Positions 38,479-49,187 of a stretch of DNA of 64,000 nt are shown piece after piece (position 1 is the stretch's first letter; the number at the start of each line of letters is the position of its first letter). The notes below the pieces were generated by a model, which was given only the letters and a program-made list of their open reading frames with translations, searched no databases and was not told the origin of the DNA. The stretch covers positions 36,343 through 100,342 of the forward strand of contig NZ_JASFDV010000015.1 of assembly GCF_030766825.1 (NCBI RefSeq), in the 5' to 3' direction. Position numbers and translations under genes: made by a program. This DNA comes from Nocardiopsis sp. CC223A (lineage in GTDB: Bacteria > Actinomycetota > Actinomycetes > Streptosporangiales > Streptosporangiaceae).

Positions 38479-38515
38479 GAAGGGCTCCACGACCACGACG
38501 GCCGCGGAGCCCTTC
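38479..38515. terminator. hairpin between the 63-aa gene and the SPFH operon
   Basis: GAAGGGCTCC at 38479-38488 pairs with GGAGCCCTTC at 38506-38515 across a 17-nt loop, between convergent genes. Confidence 0.65.
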
Positions 38516-38537
38516 CGCGTTCACGGGAGAGGACGGG

Positions 38538-39980
38538 TCAGCGGCGGCCGCCGTACCCCTCCCCGTTCTCGAACTGGCGCCGCATCGCGACGTCCTGCTG
38601 CTCCTGGTACTCCTCCGCCAGCTGCTGTTGGCGGGCGGCAGCGGCGGCGACCGCGCCGCGGGCCGACTCCAGGCCCTCGGCCGCCTTGGCCGACGGGCCC
38701 GAGGTCCGCGAGCCGTTCAGCACCTGCGGCAGCAGCTGTGCGGTGAGCAGCGTCGACAGCGCCGAGGAATCCCCCGACCCGGCCTCGGTCTGCACCACGA
38801 CCGGACGCGGAGCGCGTTCGGCCAGCGTCGCGCCCACGTCCAGGCGGCGGCGGGCCAGCTCGTACTCCAGCACCGCCCGGTTGTCCCGGTAGGCGGTGGC
38901 CAGGCGCCGCTGGGCCTTGGCCTCGTTCTCGGCGGCGACCAGGTCGGCCCGGCCGCGCGTCTCGATCTCGTAGCGCACCCGCTGTGCCTCGGTCTCCTGC
39001 TCCTGGAGCATCTGCGCGACGTCCTTGCGGGCCTTGTTCAGGGACGCGTTGACCTCGACGATCTTGGCGTCCCGGACCTTCTTGGACCGCTCGATGTCCA
39101 TCAGCAGGGTGTCGATGCGGCGCTTGCGGGTCAGCTCCCACTCCTGCTCGTAGGCCACCAGCTCCTTGGACACCCGCTCCCGGGTGGCCAGGTGCTGCTG
39201 GTACTGGTTGGGCAGCTGCACATCGGGGATGTTGCAGCCGGTGATGTGCACGCCGTACTTCTCCAACTGCTGGTTGAGCAGGTTGCGCATGTCCTCGACG
39301 TTGGACCCGCGCAGGTCGTAGGCGGCCTCGGTGCGCACCATGCGGCTGCGCTGGCGGATGGCGTCCTGCACCACGCTGGACAGCACCAGGTCGAAGTTGC
39401 TGGCGCCGATCGTCAGCACGAACCGCTGCGGGTCGTGGATGCGGAACTTCAGGAAGAACTCGATCGACTTCAGCGGCACGTTCTCCCGGGTCGGGCAGGC
39501 CACCACCGGCGCCGTGTACGGGATCTCCGTGCTGGTGTCCACCACGTAGTCCACACGCTTCCACGGGTGCCACAGGTAGTGGCGGCCCGGGGCGATGACC
39601 TTCTGCACCTTGCCGTACTTGGTGAGGATGCCCTGGGTGCCGTGCTCGATCTCGATGATCGAACCGCGCCACCACCACAGCACCGCCACCACGATGGAGA
39701 CGACGCCGACGAACAGGGAGGGCAGCGCCAGCACCGCGTTGATCGGTGCGGACAGCGCGCCCTCGACCGCCACGTTGACGGACATGACCAGGCCCGAGGT
39801 GAGGGCGAACAGCCCGATCCACACCAGGACCATCCACCGCAGGCCGCGGTTGTCCCTGGGGATGACCACGGGCACCACGGCGCCCTGGTCGCCGCCGCGC
39901 AGCAGCCCGGCGAGATCGCCCCAGGAGGAGAGGGACTCCTTGATGCTGGAGCCGCTCCTGCCATTGACCGGCTGGCTCAT
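38538..39980 (-). CDS. SPFH/band-7 domain membrane protein (second of a pair)
   Basis: 480 aa. Two hydrophobic segments (~48-68 and ~85-103), then an SPFH domain (GTQGILTKYGKVQKVIAPGRH; PWKRVDYVVDTSTEIPYTAP), then a long charged coiled coil (~280-380) with many Ala/Glu/Arg heptads, and a Gln-rich tail. SPFH proteins (stomatin, flotillin, HflK/HflC) build large rings or cages on the membrane. ATG 39980 follows the upstream TAG directly (TAGATG), with GGGAGG ~7 nt before, so translation is coupled to the upstream SPFH gene. Target unknown. Confidence 0.87.
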   Translation of the reverse strand: MSQPVNGRSGSSIKESLSSWGDLAGLLRGGDQGAVVPVVIPRDNRGLRWMVLVWIGLFALTSGLVMSVNVAVEGALSAPINAVLALPSLFVGVVSIVVAVLWWWRGSIIEIEHGTQGILTKYGKVQKVIAPGRHYLWHPWKRVDYVVDTSTEIPYTAPVVACPTRENVPLKSIEFFLKFRIHDPQRFVLTIGASNFDLVLSSVVQDAIRQRSRMVRTEAAYDLRGSNVEDMRNLLNQQLEKYGVHITGCNIPDVQLPNQYQQHLATRERVSKELVAYEQEWELTRKRRIDTLLMDIERSKKVRDAKIVEVNASLNKARKDVAQMLQEQETEAQRVRYEIETRGRADLVAAENEAKAQRRLATAYRDNRAVLEYELARRRLDVGATLAERAPRPVVVQTEAGSGDSSALSTLLTAQLLPQVLNGSRTSGPSAKAAEGLESARGAVAAAAARQQQLAEEYQEQQDVAMRRQFENGEGYGGRR

Positions 39981-41747
39981 CTAGCGACCTCCCTCGAACG
40001 GGCCGGGCCCCTGGGACCACGGCGGCAGCGGCGGATCCTGCGGACCGGCGTAGGGTTCGCCCGCCGGCGGGGCGTCCGGGCCCGGTTCCTGCGACGCCGG
40101 CCCCGCGTCGCGGGCCTCGGCCAGTCGCTCGTCGATGGCCTGGTCGGACACCGACTGGCGGATCTCCTCGACCAGGTCCTCACCGGGGGCCTGCTCGTCC
40201 GCGGCGGCGGCCCGCTCCGGCTCGGTGCCGTCCGCGCGCAGCAGGGCGTCGATCTCGTCCTGACGCTCGGAGATGCGGGCGTTGATGTCGCCCAGGCGGG
40301 CGCGGATCGCGTCCATGTCCTCCTGGGAGAACAGGGCGGCGTCGGCCTGGCCGATGATCTCCTGCGCGATGCGCAGGTAGTCGACGCTGGCCGCGTCGCC
40401 CGAACCGATCCGCAGCACCTGCGGCAGGCTGTCGGCGACGTCCGACAGCTTCTCCAACAGGGACTCGCGGAACCGGTAGTTGAGGATCTCCGGGGCCTCG
40501 GCCGCGCTGACCGCGCGGATGTCCAGGGCCTGGGCCTGCAACAGGGCCGCGTTGGCGTTGGCCTCGGACTCGGCCTCCACGAACCGCTGGCGGGCCAGTG
40601 CGCGGGCACGGTTGGTCTCCCGCTCCAGGGCGGTGTCCATCTGCGCCTGGTACTGGGCGATGTCGGCCTGGATCGCCGACAGCGTCTCGTTGAGGGTCGC
40701 CAGCTCCTTGTTCAGGTCGCCCTCGTTCTGTTCCTTGCGCAGTTGCAGCTCGTACTCGAACGTGTAGGCGTCCTTGGCGACCCGCACCATCTCCGGCGCC
40801 GCCAGGTCCATGCGGTACTCCTGGCTGGAGGGCTCGGCGTGGGTGATGTTGGCGCTGGTCAGCACGACGATGTCGCTGAACTGGCGGTTGAGCTGGGCCA
40901 GCAGCCCCTGGGTGCTCTCACCGACCAGGTCGTAGATCGCCGAGGCCTCCTGCTCGTAGATGAGGCTGCGGGTGGTCTCGCTGATCGCGTTGTTGAGCTT
41001 CTCCTGGAAGCCGTGCACGCCGCCCAGCGTGTAGACGAACCCCTCCGGGTTCTTGATCTGGAACTGGACGAACAGGTCCACCGACGCCTGCACCCCGCTC
41101 TTGGTGGGGGCCGAGCGGATCGGCGCGTTGAACGGGTACTCGCGCACCACGTTCACGATGTAGGACACCCGCTTCCACGGGTTGAACAGGGTCACCAGGC
41201 CCGGCGGGTAGATGCGTTCCATCCGCCCGAAGTGGGTGACGATGGCGACGCAGCCCTCCGGCACCATGACCATGCCCTGGCGCCACCACATGAAGGCCGT
41301 GACGGCGATGGTGATGATCCAGTAGTGGACGCCGAAGAACGGGTTCAGCAGCGCGTTGCCGCCGGCCAGCGAATACGGCAGGAGGATGAAGAGTACGCCG
41401 ACCAGGCCCAGCGCGATGAGCGCGACGGCCGGGAGCATGGTGACGAACGTGCGGCCCCGCGGGATGACCATCGGGCAGACCACGTGCACCGGGCCGTCCG
41501 GGCCGCGCTCGTAGCTGCTGCGGTTGATGGCCTCACCGGCGTTGTTGAGCGAGGCGGTCTTCTGCTCGATCCGAGTGCCCACGGAACCGCCCTGGTCGCG
41601 GGCGGCGACGAAGTCGCTCGGGTCGAGTCCACCGCCTTCGGTGACCTGGCTGGAGGTCTGTTGCAGGACATCGGTCACGGCCTGCCGCGGATCGCCTCCC
41701 TGGGCGACCGCTGCGGCCGCGCCGCGCACCGTCTGCGCGAACGACAT
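39981..41747 (-). CDS. SPFH/band-7 domain membrane protein (first of a pair)
   Basis: 588 aa. N-terminal ~95 residues polar; two or three hydrophobic segments at ~100-160 (LPAVALIALGLVGVLFILLPY; YWIITIAVTAFMWW); SPFH domain from MVPEGCVAIVTHFGRMERIYPPG through NPEGFVYTLGGVHGFQEKL; coiled coil at ~350-440; Pro/Gly/Glu-rich tail. It shares its design with the downstream gene, especially FNPWKRVSYIV versus HPWKRVDYVV. Two different SPFH subunits suggest a mixed assembly like HflK-HflC. No FtsH gene is in this window. ATG 41747 has AGGAG nine nt upstream. Confidence 0.87.
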   Translation of the reverse strand: MSFAQTVRGAAAAVAQGGDPRQAVTDVLQQTSSQVTEGGGLDPSDFVAARDQGGSVGTRIEQKTASLNNAGEAINRSSYERGPDGPVHVVCPMVIPRGRTFVTMLPAVALIALGLVGVLFILLPYSLAGGNALLNPFFGVHYWIITIAVTAFMWWRQGMVMVPEGCVAIVTHFGRMERIYPPGLVTLFNPWKRVSYIVNVVREYPFNAPIRSAPTKSGVQASVDLFVQFQIKNPEGFVYTLGGVHGFQEKLNNAISETTRSLIYEQEASAIYDLVGESTQGLLAQLNRQFSDIVVLTSANITHAEPSSQEYRMDLAAPEMVRVAKDAYTFEYELQLRKEQNEGDLNKELATLNETLSAIQADIAQYQAQMDTALERETNRARALARQRFVEAESEANANAALLQAQALDIRAVSAAEAPEILNYRFRESLLEKLSDVADSLPQVLRIGSGDAASVDYLRIAQEIIGQADAALFSQEDMDAIRARLGDINARISERQDEIDALLRADGTEPERAAAADEQAPGEDLVEEIRQSVSDQAIDERLAEARDAGPASQEPGPDAPPAGEPYAGPQDPPLPPWSQGPGPFEGGR

Positions 41748-42021
41748 GGGCGGGAACTCCTAGGTTCGGAGATGTGTGGGAACCATCTGCTTCGACGCCG
41801 CGTACCGGGGACCGGTTCCAGGTCGGCGGCGGTCCCCGCCGGACGAACGCCATAGCGGATGGCTTCGACCTTCGCATATGTCATGCCCGGAACCCAGGGG
41901 TGCTCCCGGAGCGTGGCCGGACGGTGATCCCTCAGCGTCGGAAGCGCGCCGAATGGCACCCCCGGGACACGGGCGATAACGTCGTTTCCGCACCCACCCG
42001 CCCCGAACACGAGGAGTTCCC

Positions 42022-42318
42022 ATGGCCTCCGTACCGAGCGCCGTCCTGACCACCGCCGGGCTCATCGGCGGCTACGCCGTGGCCAGGGCCACCGGGAACC
42101 GGCCGCTGGGCGGCGCCGTCCTGGCCGGGTTCGGCGCGGCCGCGTTCGAGACCTGGCGCCGCGGCCCCGGGCTGGGCACCGCCGTCGCCCTCACCGGCGT
42201 CTACGTGGCGGCGTTCGGGCTGTCCCACCCGCTGGCCAAGAAGATCGGCTCCTGGCCGGCCGTGCTGGGCGTGACCGCCGCCACCGCCGCCGTCGCGGTC
42301 GCCGCCGAACGCGACTGA
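42022..42318 (+). CDS. small membrane protein of unknown function
   Basis: 98 aa, almost entirely hydrophobic, with three or four short segments (VLTTAGLIGGYAVARAT; LGGAVLAGFGAAAFETW; GTAVALTGVYVAAFGL; VLGVTAATAAVAVAA). GAGGAG precedes ATG 42022. It ends 14 nt from the stop of the convergent CBS gene. No function can be assigned. Confidence 0.72.
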   Translation: MASVPSAVLTTAGLIGGYAVARATGNRPLGGAVLAGFGAAAFETWRRGPGLGTAVALTGVYVAAFGLSHPLAKKIGSWPAVLGVTAATAAVAVAAERD

Positions 42319-42332
42319 CCGCGAGCGGGGCG

Positions 42333-42761
42333 TCAGCGGCCGTGGATGTAGGCCTCCAGCTGGGCGCGGTCGTACTCCAGGCCCCGCACCCGGCTCTTGA
42401 CGACGTCGCCGATGCTGACGATGCCCGCCAACCGGCCGTCCTCCACCACCGGGACGTGCCGGAACCGCCGGTGGGTCATGGTCTCGCCGATCTCCTCCAC
42501 GGTGTCGCGCGGCGTGCAGGTGACCACGTCCGCGGTCATGATCGAGGAGACCGGCGCGGCCAGCAGGTCGGCGCCGTGCCGCTCCAGGCCGCGCACCACG
42601 TCGCGTTCGGAGGCGATGCCCAGCAGCCGGTCGCCGTCGGCGACGACGACGGCGCCGATGTTGTGCCGCGCGAGCTCGGTGAGCAGCAGCGCGACGGTCG
42701 CGTCGGGTGGGACGCGCACCACGTCGGGTCCCTTCGTCCGGAGGATCGCGGCGATCAGCAT
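42333..42761 (-). CDS. CBS-domain pair protein
   Basis: 142 aa with two CBS motifs: VALLLTELARHNIGAVVVAD plus RLLGIASERDVVRGL, and VEEIGETMTHRRFRHVPVVE plus RLAGIVSIGDVV. A stand-alone Bateman module that usually binds adenine nucleotides or similar ligands and regulates a partner. ATG 42761 is chosen for GGAAGGTGG just upstream; the frame stays open for another 200 codons through the toxin region but those are not coding in this frame. Confidence 0.9.
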   Translation of the reverse strand: MLIAAILRTKGPDVVRVPPDATVALLLTELARHNIGAVVVADGDRLLGIASERDVVRGLERHGADLLAAPVSSIMTADVVTCTPRDTVEEIGETMTHRRFRHVPVVEDGRLAGIVSIGDVVKSRVRGLEYDRAQLEAYIHGR

Positions 42762-43017
42762 GGGGTCCACCTTCCCGCGGGCGTGTCGCTGTTGAAGGGC
42801 TACCCGCCGCCCCGCACGCCCAACCACCGGTGTCCGCCCCACGGGACGGGTTCGGTGGGACCGGCCCGCTCCGCCGGCAGCACGCCCCGGGCGGCGCACC
42901 CGCCCCGGGTCCCGGCACCGCGCCGGGTCCACCACGCGTTCGGGGACCCGTCTCCGTTGATCCCGGCGGAGATGCTCCCGCCTCGCCCCGCCCCGGACAG
43001 GGCGTTCCGGGTACGGC
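42762..43017. other. intergenic gap between toxin-like gene and CBS gene
   Basis: 256 nt of very GC-rich DNA. It must carry the CBS promoter. I see no clear hairpin or small gene. Confidence 0.4.
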
Positions 43018-43443
43018 TCACGCGCCTTCGAGCCAATACCTCTGCATGCGGGCCACCGCCTCTTCCTTGCCCATACCGGCGATCTCGGCCTCGGGAACAC
43101 CGGCCCGGGTGGTAAGCAGGTGGACCAGTTCGACGGGCAGCGGATCCGCGGCCTCGGCGGGGAACCCGCGATCGGGCGGTGTCCCGTCACGGACGCACGC
43201 CCAGAACATCCCCTCGTCGACTTCCAGCTGGTCCCGGAGGATGTGCGCCCACATACTCCCGCCGTAATCGGTGCGGTCGACGGGACGGGAGACGCGGGTC
43301 CGCAGCACACGCCCGTCGAGGAGCACCAGTTCGTAGGTGACGTGGTGGGTCCCGGTCCGGCCGCGGGCGTCACTGACCGGTGACCACCCCTCGGTCCTGC
43401 AGAACCGCTCGTGGTCGTCGCGTGTGGGAGGAGGCCAGGTCAC
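43018..43443 (-). CDS. toxin-like partner of a TA pair (cytotoxic translational repressor type)
   Basis: 141 aa. Opens WPPPTRDDHERFCRTEGWSP, then GTHHVTYELVLLDGRVLRTRVS, then RDQLEVDEGMFWACV, and ends HLLTTRAGVPEAEIAGM with a short basic tail. It fits, from memory, an actinobacterial family annotated as cytotoxic translational repressor of a toxin-antitoxin system; the GW/GTHH pattern recalls HicA-like folds, but the protein is longer than HicA (~60 aa). GTG 43443 overlaps the upstream stop by 4 nt (GTGA) and has GGGGGAGG just before it, so its translation is coupled to the antitoxin. Toxicity is inferred from annotation habit and context only. Confidence 0.68.
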   Translation of the reverse strand: MTWPPPTRDDHERFCRTEGWSPVSDARGRTGTHHVTYELVLLDGRVLRTRVSRPVDRTDYGGSMWAHILRDQLEVDEGMFWACVRDGTPPDRGFPAEAADPLPVELVHLLTTRAGVPEAEIAGMGKEEAVARMQRYWLEGA

Positions 43444-43856
43444 GGTGCCTCCCCCAGGAGCCAGGCACGCAACTGCCGATCGTCGCTGAGCTCGACGAGC
43501 TGGACCAGGGCCCAGTTCTCCCGGTGGTTGGGGGCGTCGAGGAGACGGTCCTGCCAGTCCTGCGCGTATTCGCGCAGCGCCTCGGCCATCTCGGCGACGG
43601 CCTCTTCCAGAGTGGCCCCGTCCGCCGCGACCGGCACTCCGGGGATGAACACCGAGAATCCGTCGTTCTCCGACACCACCTCGGCCCGCCACGTGGTGAC
43701 CGCGGCCAGGTGGCGGCGCAGCCGCTCGACGTCGACGACGGCCGATCTGGCGGAATGTCTGCGCACCGTCGCGACCCGGCCGCGCTCCGCGGCGTCCAGC
43801 AGGGCCTTCAGGTGATCCCGTGCTTCGGTGTAGCTGTCGTAGTGGACCGCACCCAT
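43440..43856 (-). CDS. antitoxin-like protein with Phd-like and HicB-like parts
   Basis: 138 aa. Residues 1-50 look Phd/YefM-like (YTEARDHLKALLDAAERGR, VATVRRHSARSAVVDVERL), a DNA-binding and toxin-neutralising fold. Residues ~58-105 (SENDGFSVFIPGVPVAADGA, TLEEAVAEMAEAL) look like the RNase H-like fold of HicB. The C-terminus is a polar helix. ATG 43856 has GGAGG six nt upstream. It is first in the pair, the usual antitoxin position, behind TATGAT (minus strand, 43892-43887) and three direct repeats. The two-part reading is inference from motif shape. Confidence 0.68.
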   Translation of the reverse strand: MGAVHYDSYTEARDHLKALLDAAERGRVATVRRHSARSAVVDVERLRRHLAAVTTWRAEVVSENDGFSVFIPGVPVAADGATLEEAVAEMAEALREYAQDWQDRLLDAPNHRENWALVQLVELSDDRQLRAWLLGEAP

Positions 43857-43886
43857 GAAGACCTCCGGTGGTATCGCCGAACCCCC

Positions 43887-43920
43887 ATCATAAGTACTCG
43901 ACGTACGTCACGTACATGAC
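43887..43920 (-). promoter_or_regulatory. promoter and operator of the TA pair: -10 plus three 9-bp direct repeats
   Basis: On the plus strand GTACTCGAC (43894-43902), GTACGTCAC (43903-43911) and GTACATGAC (43912-43920) are adjacent repeats of GTACNNNAC. On the minus strand TATGAT at 43892-43887 is a good -10, 31 nt before the antitoxin start, so the repeats cover the spacer and -35. This is the layout of an autoregulated TA promoter. Confidence 0.6.
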
Positions 43921-43925
43921 ATGGC

Positions 43926-44237
43926 TCAGGCGGACCGGAGGGCGCCGCGGCGGTGGCGGCCGGGGGGCCACACGACCTCCTCGGCGGCGTCGGGGGCGAG
44001 GTTCCCGGCGGCGGTGACCGCGCGGCGGGCCAGGTCGGCGGCCCGGCGGGCGCGGCGGCGTTCGCGGCGCTCGGCGACGGCCGCCTCCGGGCCCGGGGAG
44101 CCGAAGAGCACCCGGGCGAGTTCGTGCACCCGTACTCGGCGGACCACCCGCTCGGGCGGACGGCCGCGGGCGTACCGCAGGCCGACCAGCGGCCTGCCCT
44201 CCCGGTGGGCCTTCACATGGTGGGCGGTACGTGCCAC
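43926..44237 (-). CDS. basic protein of unknown function
   Basis: 103 aa, very Arg-rich: starts MARTAHHVKAHREGRPLVGLRYARG, contains ERRERRRARRAADLARRAV, and ends in a basic tail. It could bind nucleic acid by charge alone; no family is recognised. GTG 44237 has GGAGGG about eight nt upstream, which makes it more than a chance frame. It sits between nrdJ and the TA operator, on the same strand as both. Confidence 0.55.
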   Translation of the reverse strand: MARTAHHVKAHREGRPLVGLRYARGRPPERVVRRVRVHELARVLFGSPGPEAAVAERRERRRARRAADLARRAVTAAGNLAPDAAEEVVWPPGRHRRGALRSA

Positions 44238-44286
44238 GGGCGCTCCCTCCGTTCATCGCGGGCGTAGCGGCGGGAGCGCCCCCGGC

Positions 44287-47082
<2,796 letters not shown>

Positions 47083-47174
47083 GGCGGAGTCCCCCCGAAG
47101 GTGTGGCGCGGGCTCGGGCCCGCGCGGAACCGTTGTTCGGGGGCGTTCCCTCGGCGCCCCCGGGGAGCGGTGCG

Positions 47175-47663
47175 TCAGGCCTTGGTGTCGGCCTCTTCCC
47201 TGGCCCGGGCCTCGGCCTCGCGGTCGCTGCGCAGGCTGGCGATCTCGGCCTCGAAGTCGGCGAGGCTCTCGAAACCGCGGTAGACACTGGCGAAGTGCAG
47301 GTAGGCGACCTCGTCGAGGTCGCGCATGGGCCCCAGGATGGCCAGACCGATCTCGTGGGCCGGGACCTCCGCGACGCCGCGGCCGCGGATCTCCTCCTCG
47401 ACCTGCTGGCCGAGCTTGGCCAGCGCGTCCTCGGAGACCGGGCGGCCCTGGCAGGCGCGGCGGACCCCGGCGATGATCTTGGTCCGGCTGAAGGGCTCGG
47501 TGACGCCGGAGCGTTTGGCGACCATCAGCAGGACGGTCTCCTGGGTGGTGAAACGGCGTTCGCAGGCCGGGCAGGAGCGGCGGCGGCGGATGGCCGCGCC
47601 GTCGTCGGTGGACCTGCTGTCGATCACCCGGGTGTCCGGATGGCGGCAGAACGGACAGTGCAT
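47175..47663 (-). CDS. nrdR: transcriptional repressor NrdR
   Basis: 162 aa. Zinc ribbon Cys3/Cys6 (MHCPFC) and Cys31/Cys34 (CPAC), then an ATP-cone ([49 protein letters not shown]). It senses ATP/dATP and represses ribonucleotide reductase genes. ATG 47663 has AGGTGA ~9 nt upstream. Paired NrdR-box candidates lie 52-97 nt before the start, indicating autoregulation together with nrdJ. Confidence 0.95.
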   Translation of the reverse strand: MHCPFCRHPDTRVIDSRSTDDGAAIRRRRSCPACERRFTTQETVLLMVAKRSGVTEPFSRTKIIAGVRRACQGRPVSEDALAKLGQQVEEEIRGRGVAEVPAHEIGLAILGPMRDLDEVAYLHFASVYRGFESLADFEAEIASLRSDREAEARAREEADTKA

Positions 47664-47714
47664 CCAGGTTCACCTGCTTCCCTCGCCGAACTGACAACCC
47701 TGGGTCTACTTAAC

Positions 47715-47729
47715 CACAACTCCTGGGTC
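47715..47729. promoter_or_regulatory. NrdR box candidate (proximal)
   Basis: CACAACTCCTGGGTC matches the reverse complement of the distal box in 11 of 15 positions. Its centre is 31 bp from that box, three helical turns, the usual spacing of NrdR box pairs. Confidence 0.55.
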
Positions 47730-47745
47730 GGCGCTTCAAACAGCG

Positions 47746-47760
47746 ACACCAGATGTTGTG
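47746..47760. promoter_or_regulatory. NrdR box candidate (distal)
   Basis: ACACCAGATGTTGTG, an imperfect palindrome close to the Streptomyces NrdR-box pattern (from memory). It is 83 nt upstream of the nrdR start on the minus strand. Confidence 0.68.
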
Positions 47761-48041
47761 GTCGAACCTAGTCGGAGGGTCGGACGAACCGCAACTTTCA
47801 CGCGCCCCGCGTGTCACACCCGTGCGCCGCCCAGGATATCGCCGCGAATCCCCTTCCACCGCGCGGCTCCGGGATTTCGGCCGACCCCTTGTCCGGGGGA
47901 GATCCGCCCCGCATCCCCCGTTCTCGAACCCGACGGCACATCTTCCGCCATTTCGTGGGCGACGCGACGTGAACACGTGTACACACGTAAGTGAGGCCGG
48001 AAAAGCGCCGCGGAAACCCCCTCGGCAATTGTCCACAGACC
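47761..48041. other. divergent nrdR-lexA intergenic DNA
   Basis: The ~540-nt space between nrdR and lexA holds the NrdR boxes at its left side and the LexA box at its right. The middle, including ACACGTGTACAC at 47973-47984, shows overlapping short palindromes whose regulator is unknown. No gene is visible. Confidence 0.5.
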
Positions 48042-48057
48042 TCGAACGCTTGTTTGA
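48042..48057 (+). promoter_or_regulatory. LexA (SOS) box
   Basis: TCGAACGCTTGTTTGA matches the actinobacterial LexA consensus TCGAACNNNNGTTCGA at 15 of 16 counted positions (one C-to-T change in the right arm). It overlaps the -35 of the lexA promoter, as expected for autorepression. Confidence 0.85.
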
Positions 48058-48082
48058 TATCACCGTGCGCAACGACTAACGT
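48054..48082 (+). promoter_or_regulatory. lexA: lexA promoter
   Basis: TTGATA at 48054-48059, a 17-nt spacer, and TAACGT at 48077-48082. The -35 shares four bases with the LexA box. The predicted start near 48089 leaves a ~110-nt leader. Confidence 0.68.
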
Positions 48083-48202
48083 TGGCCTTGATTTCACGCC
48101 GGTTTCGCCATCACGTGGACGCAAGGTCCGGAGCGGTCGCAGACCGGTGGTGGCCAGTCGTGCAAGCAGGCCCTGACCGAACCGATGCCGAGGAGGCCGG
48201 CC

Positions 48203-48937
48203 GTGCCGGAGGAGAATCCCGGACCCCTGGATTCCGGAACCACCACCGTTCTCTCGCCCGCGGGCGACGCGGGCGCAACCGAGGAGCCGCCCAAGCTCAC
48301 CGCCCGCCAGCAGAGCGTCCTGAACTGCATTCAGCGGTACCTGCGCGAGCGCGGCTACCCGCCGTCGATAAGGGAGATCGGCGAGTCGGTCGGCCTGTCC
48401 AGCCCCTCCAGCGTCGCGCACCAGCTCAAGGTGCTCCAGCGCAAGGGCTACCTGTACCGCGACCAGAACCGGCCGCGGGCCGTGGAGCTGCGTCAGCCGG
48501 GCCGCCCCGGGGTGCGCGCCCTGTTCCCCGCCGAGGGAGCGGAGGGATCGGACCCGGCGCACGCCACCCGGGTGCCCCTGGTGGGACGGATCGCGGCGGG
48601 CGGCCCCATCCTCGCCGAGGAGTCGGTGGAGGACGTGTTGTCGCTGCCACGGCAGCTGGTCGGCGAGGGCCGGCTGTTCATGCTCACCGTGGTCGGCGAC
48701 TCGATGACCGACGCCGCCATCACCGACGGGGACATGGTGGTGGTCCGTCAGCAGCCGGACGCCGAGAACGGGGACATCGTCGCGGCGCTGCTGGACGAGG
48801 AGGCCACGGTCAAGGTGCTGCGCCGCACCGAGGACGGGCACGTGTGGCTGATGCCGCGCAACGACGCCTACGAGCCGATCAACGGTGACGCCGCCACCAT
48901 CCTGGGCAAGGTCGTCACCGTGATGCGCCGCGTCTGA
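48203..48937 (+). CDS. lexA: SOS repressor LexA
   Basis: 244 aa from GTG 48203. Winged [42 protein letters not shown]. Linker, then the S24 peptidase domain with the cleavage site Ala132-Gly133 (RIAAGGPI), nucleophile Ser167 (GDSM) and base Lys204 (TVKVL). It represses DNA-damage genes until RecA-induced self-cleavage. GTG 48203 is preferred because GAGGAGG lies six nt upstream; ATG 48185 is in frame but lacks a site. It is divergent from nrdR. Confidence 0.95.
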   Translation: MPEENPGPLDSGTTTVLSPAGDAGATEEPPKLTARQQSVLNCIQRYLRERGYPPSIREIGESVGLSSPSSVAHQLKVLQRKGYLYRDQNRPRAVELRQPGRPGVRALFPAEGAEGSDPAHATRVPLVGRIAAGGPILAEESVEDVLSLPRQLVGEGRLFMLTVVGDSMTDAAITDGDMVVVRQQPDAENGDIVAALLDEEATVKVLRRTEDGHVWLMPRNDAYEPINGDAATILGKVVTVMRRV

Positions 48938-48956
48938 ACCGGTACGTCCACCCCGG

Positions 48957-48975
48957 CCCGCCCCCGCGGGGCGGG
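48957..48975. terminator. terminator of lexA
   Basis: CCCGCCCC at 48957-48964 pairs with GGGGCGGG at 48968-48975 around a 3-nt loop, 20 nt after the stop. A second small hairpin occurs at 49054-49071. Confidence 0.7.
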
Positions 48976-49187
48976 ACCGGGCACGGAACTGCGCAGGGCA
49001 GAGCCCTCACGGACCGGAACCGGGGGCGGGTCGCACCTGTGCGGACACACGGGTGCGGCCCACGGGCCGCAGTGACGGGGGCGAAGGAACGGGACCGCCC
49101 CGAACGCGGTACCCCCGCTCTTCGTCCTCCCGCCGCTCCGGGCCGCCCGGGGCCTTCGGCACCGTCCCGGGCGCCTAGGCTATGGGG

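Noticed and set aside
38079..41855. 1,258-codon open frame antisense to the SPFH operon
   Set aside because: No ribosome-binding site, no recognisable motifs, and the opposite strand encodes two well-formed SPFH proteins.
47664..48040. Cobalamin riboswitch before nrdRJ
   Set aside because: No B12-box-like sequence or matching leader structure found; NrdR boxes explain the region better.
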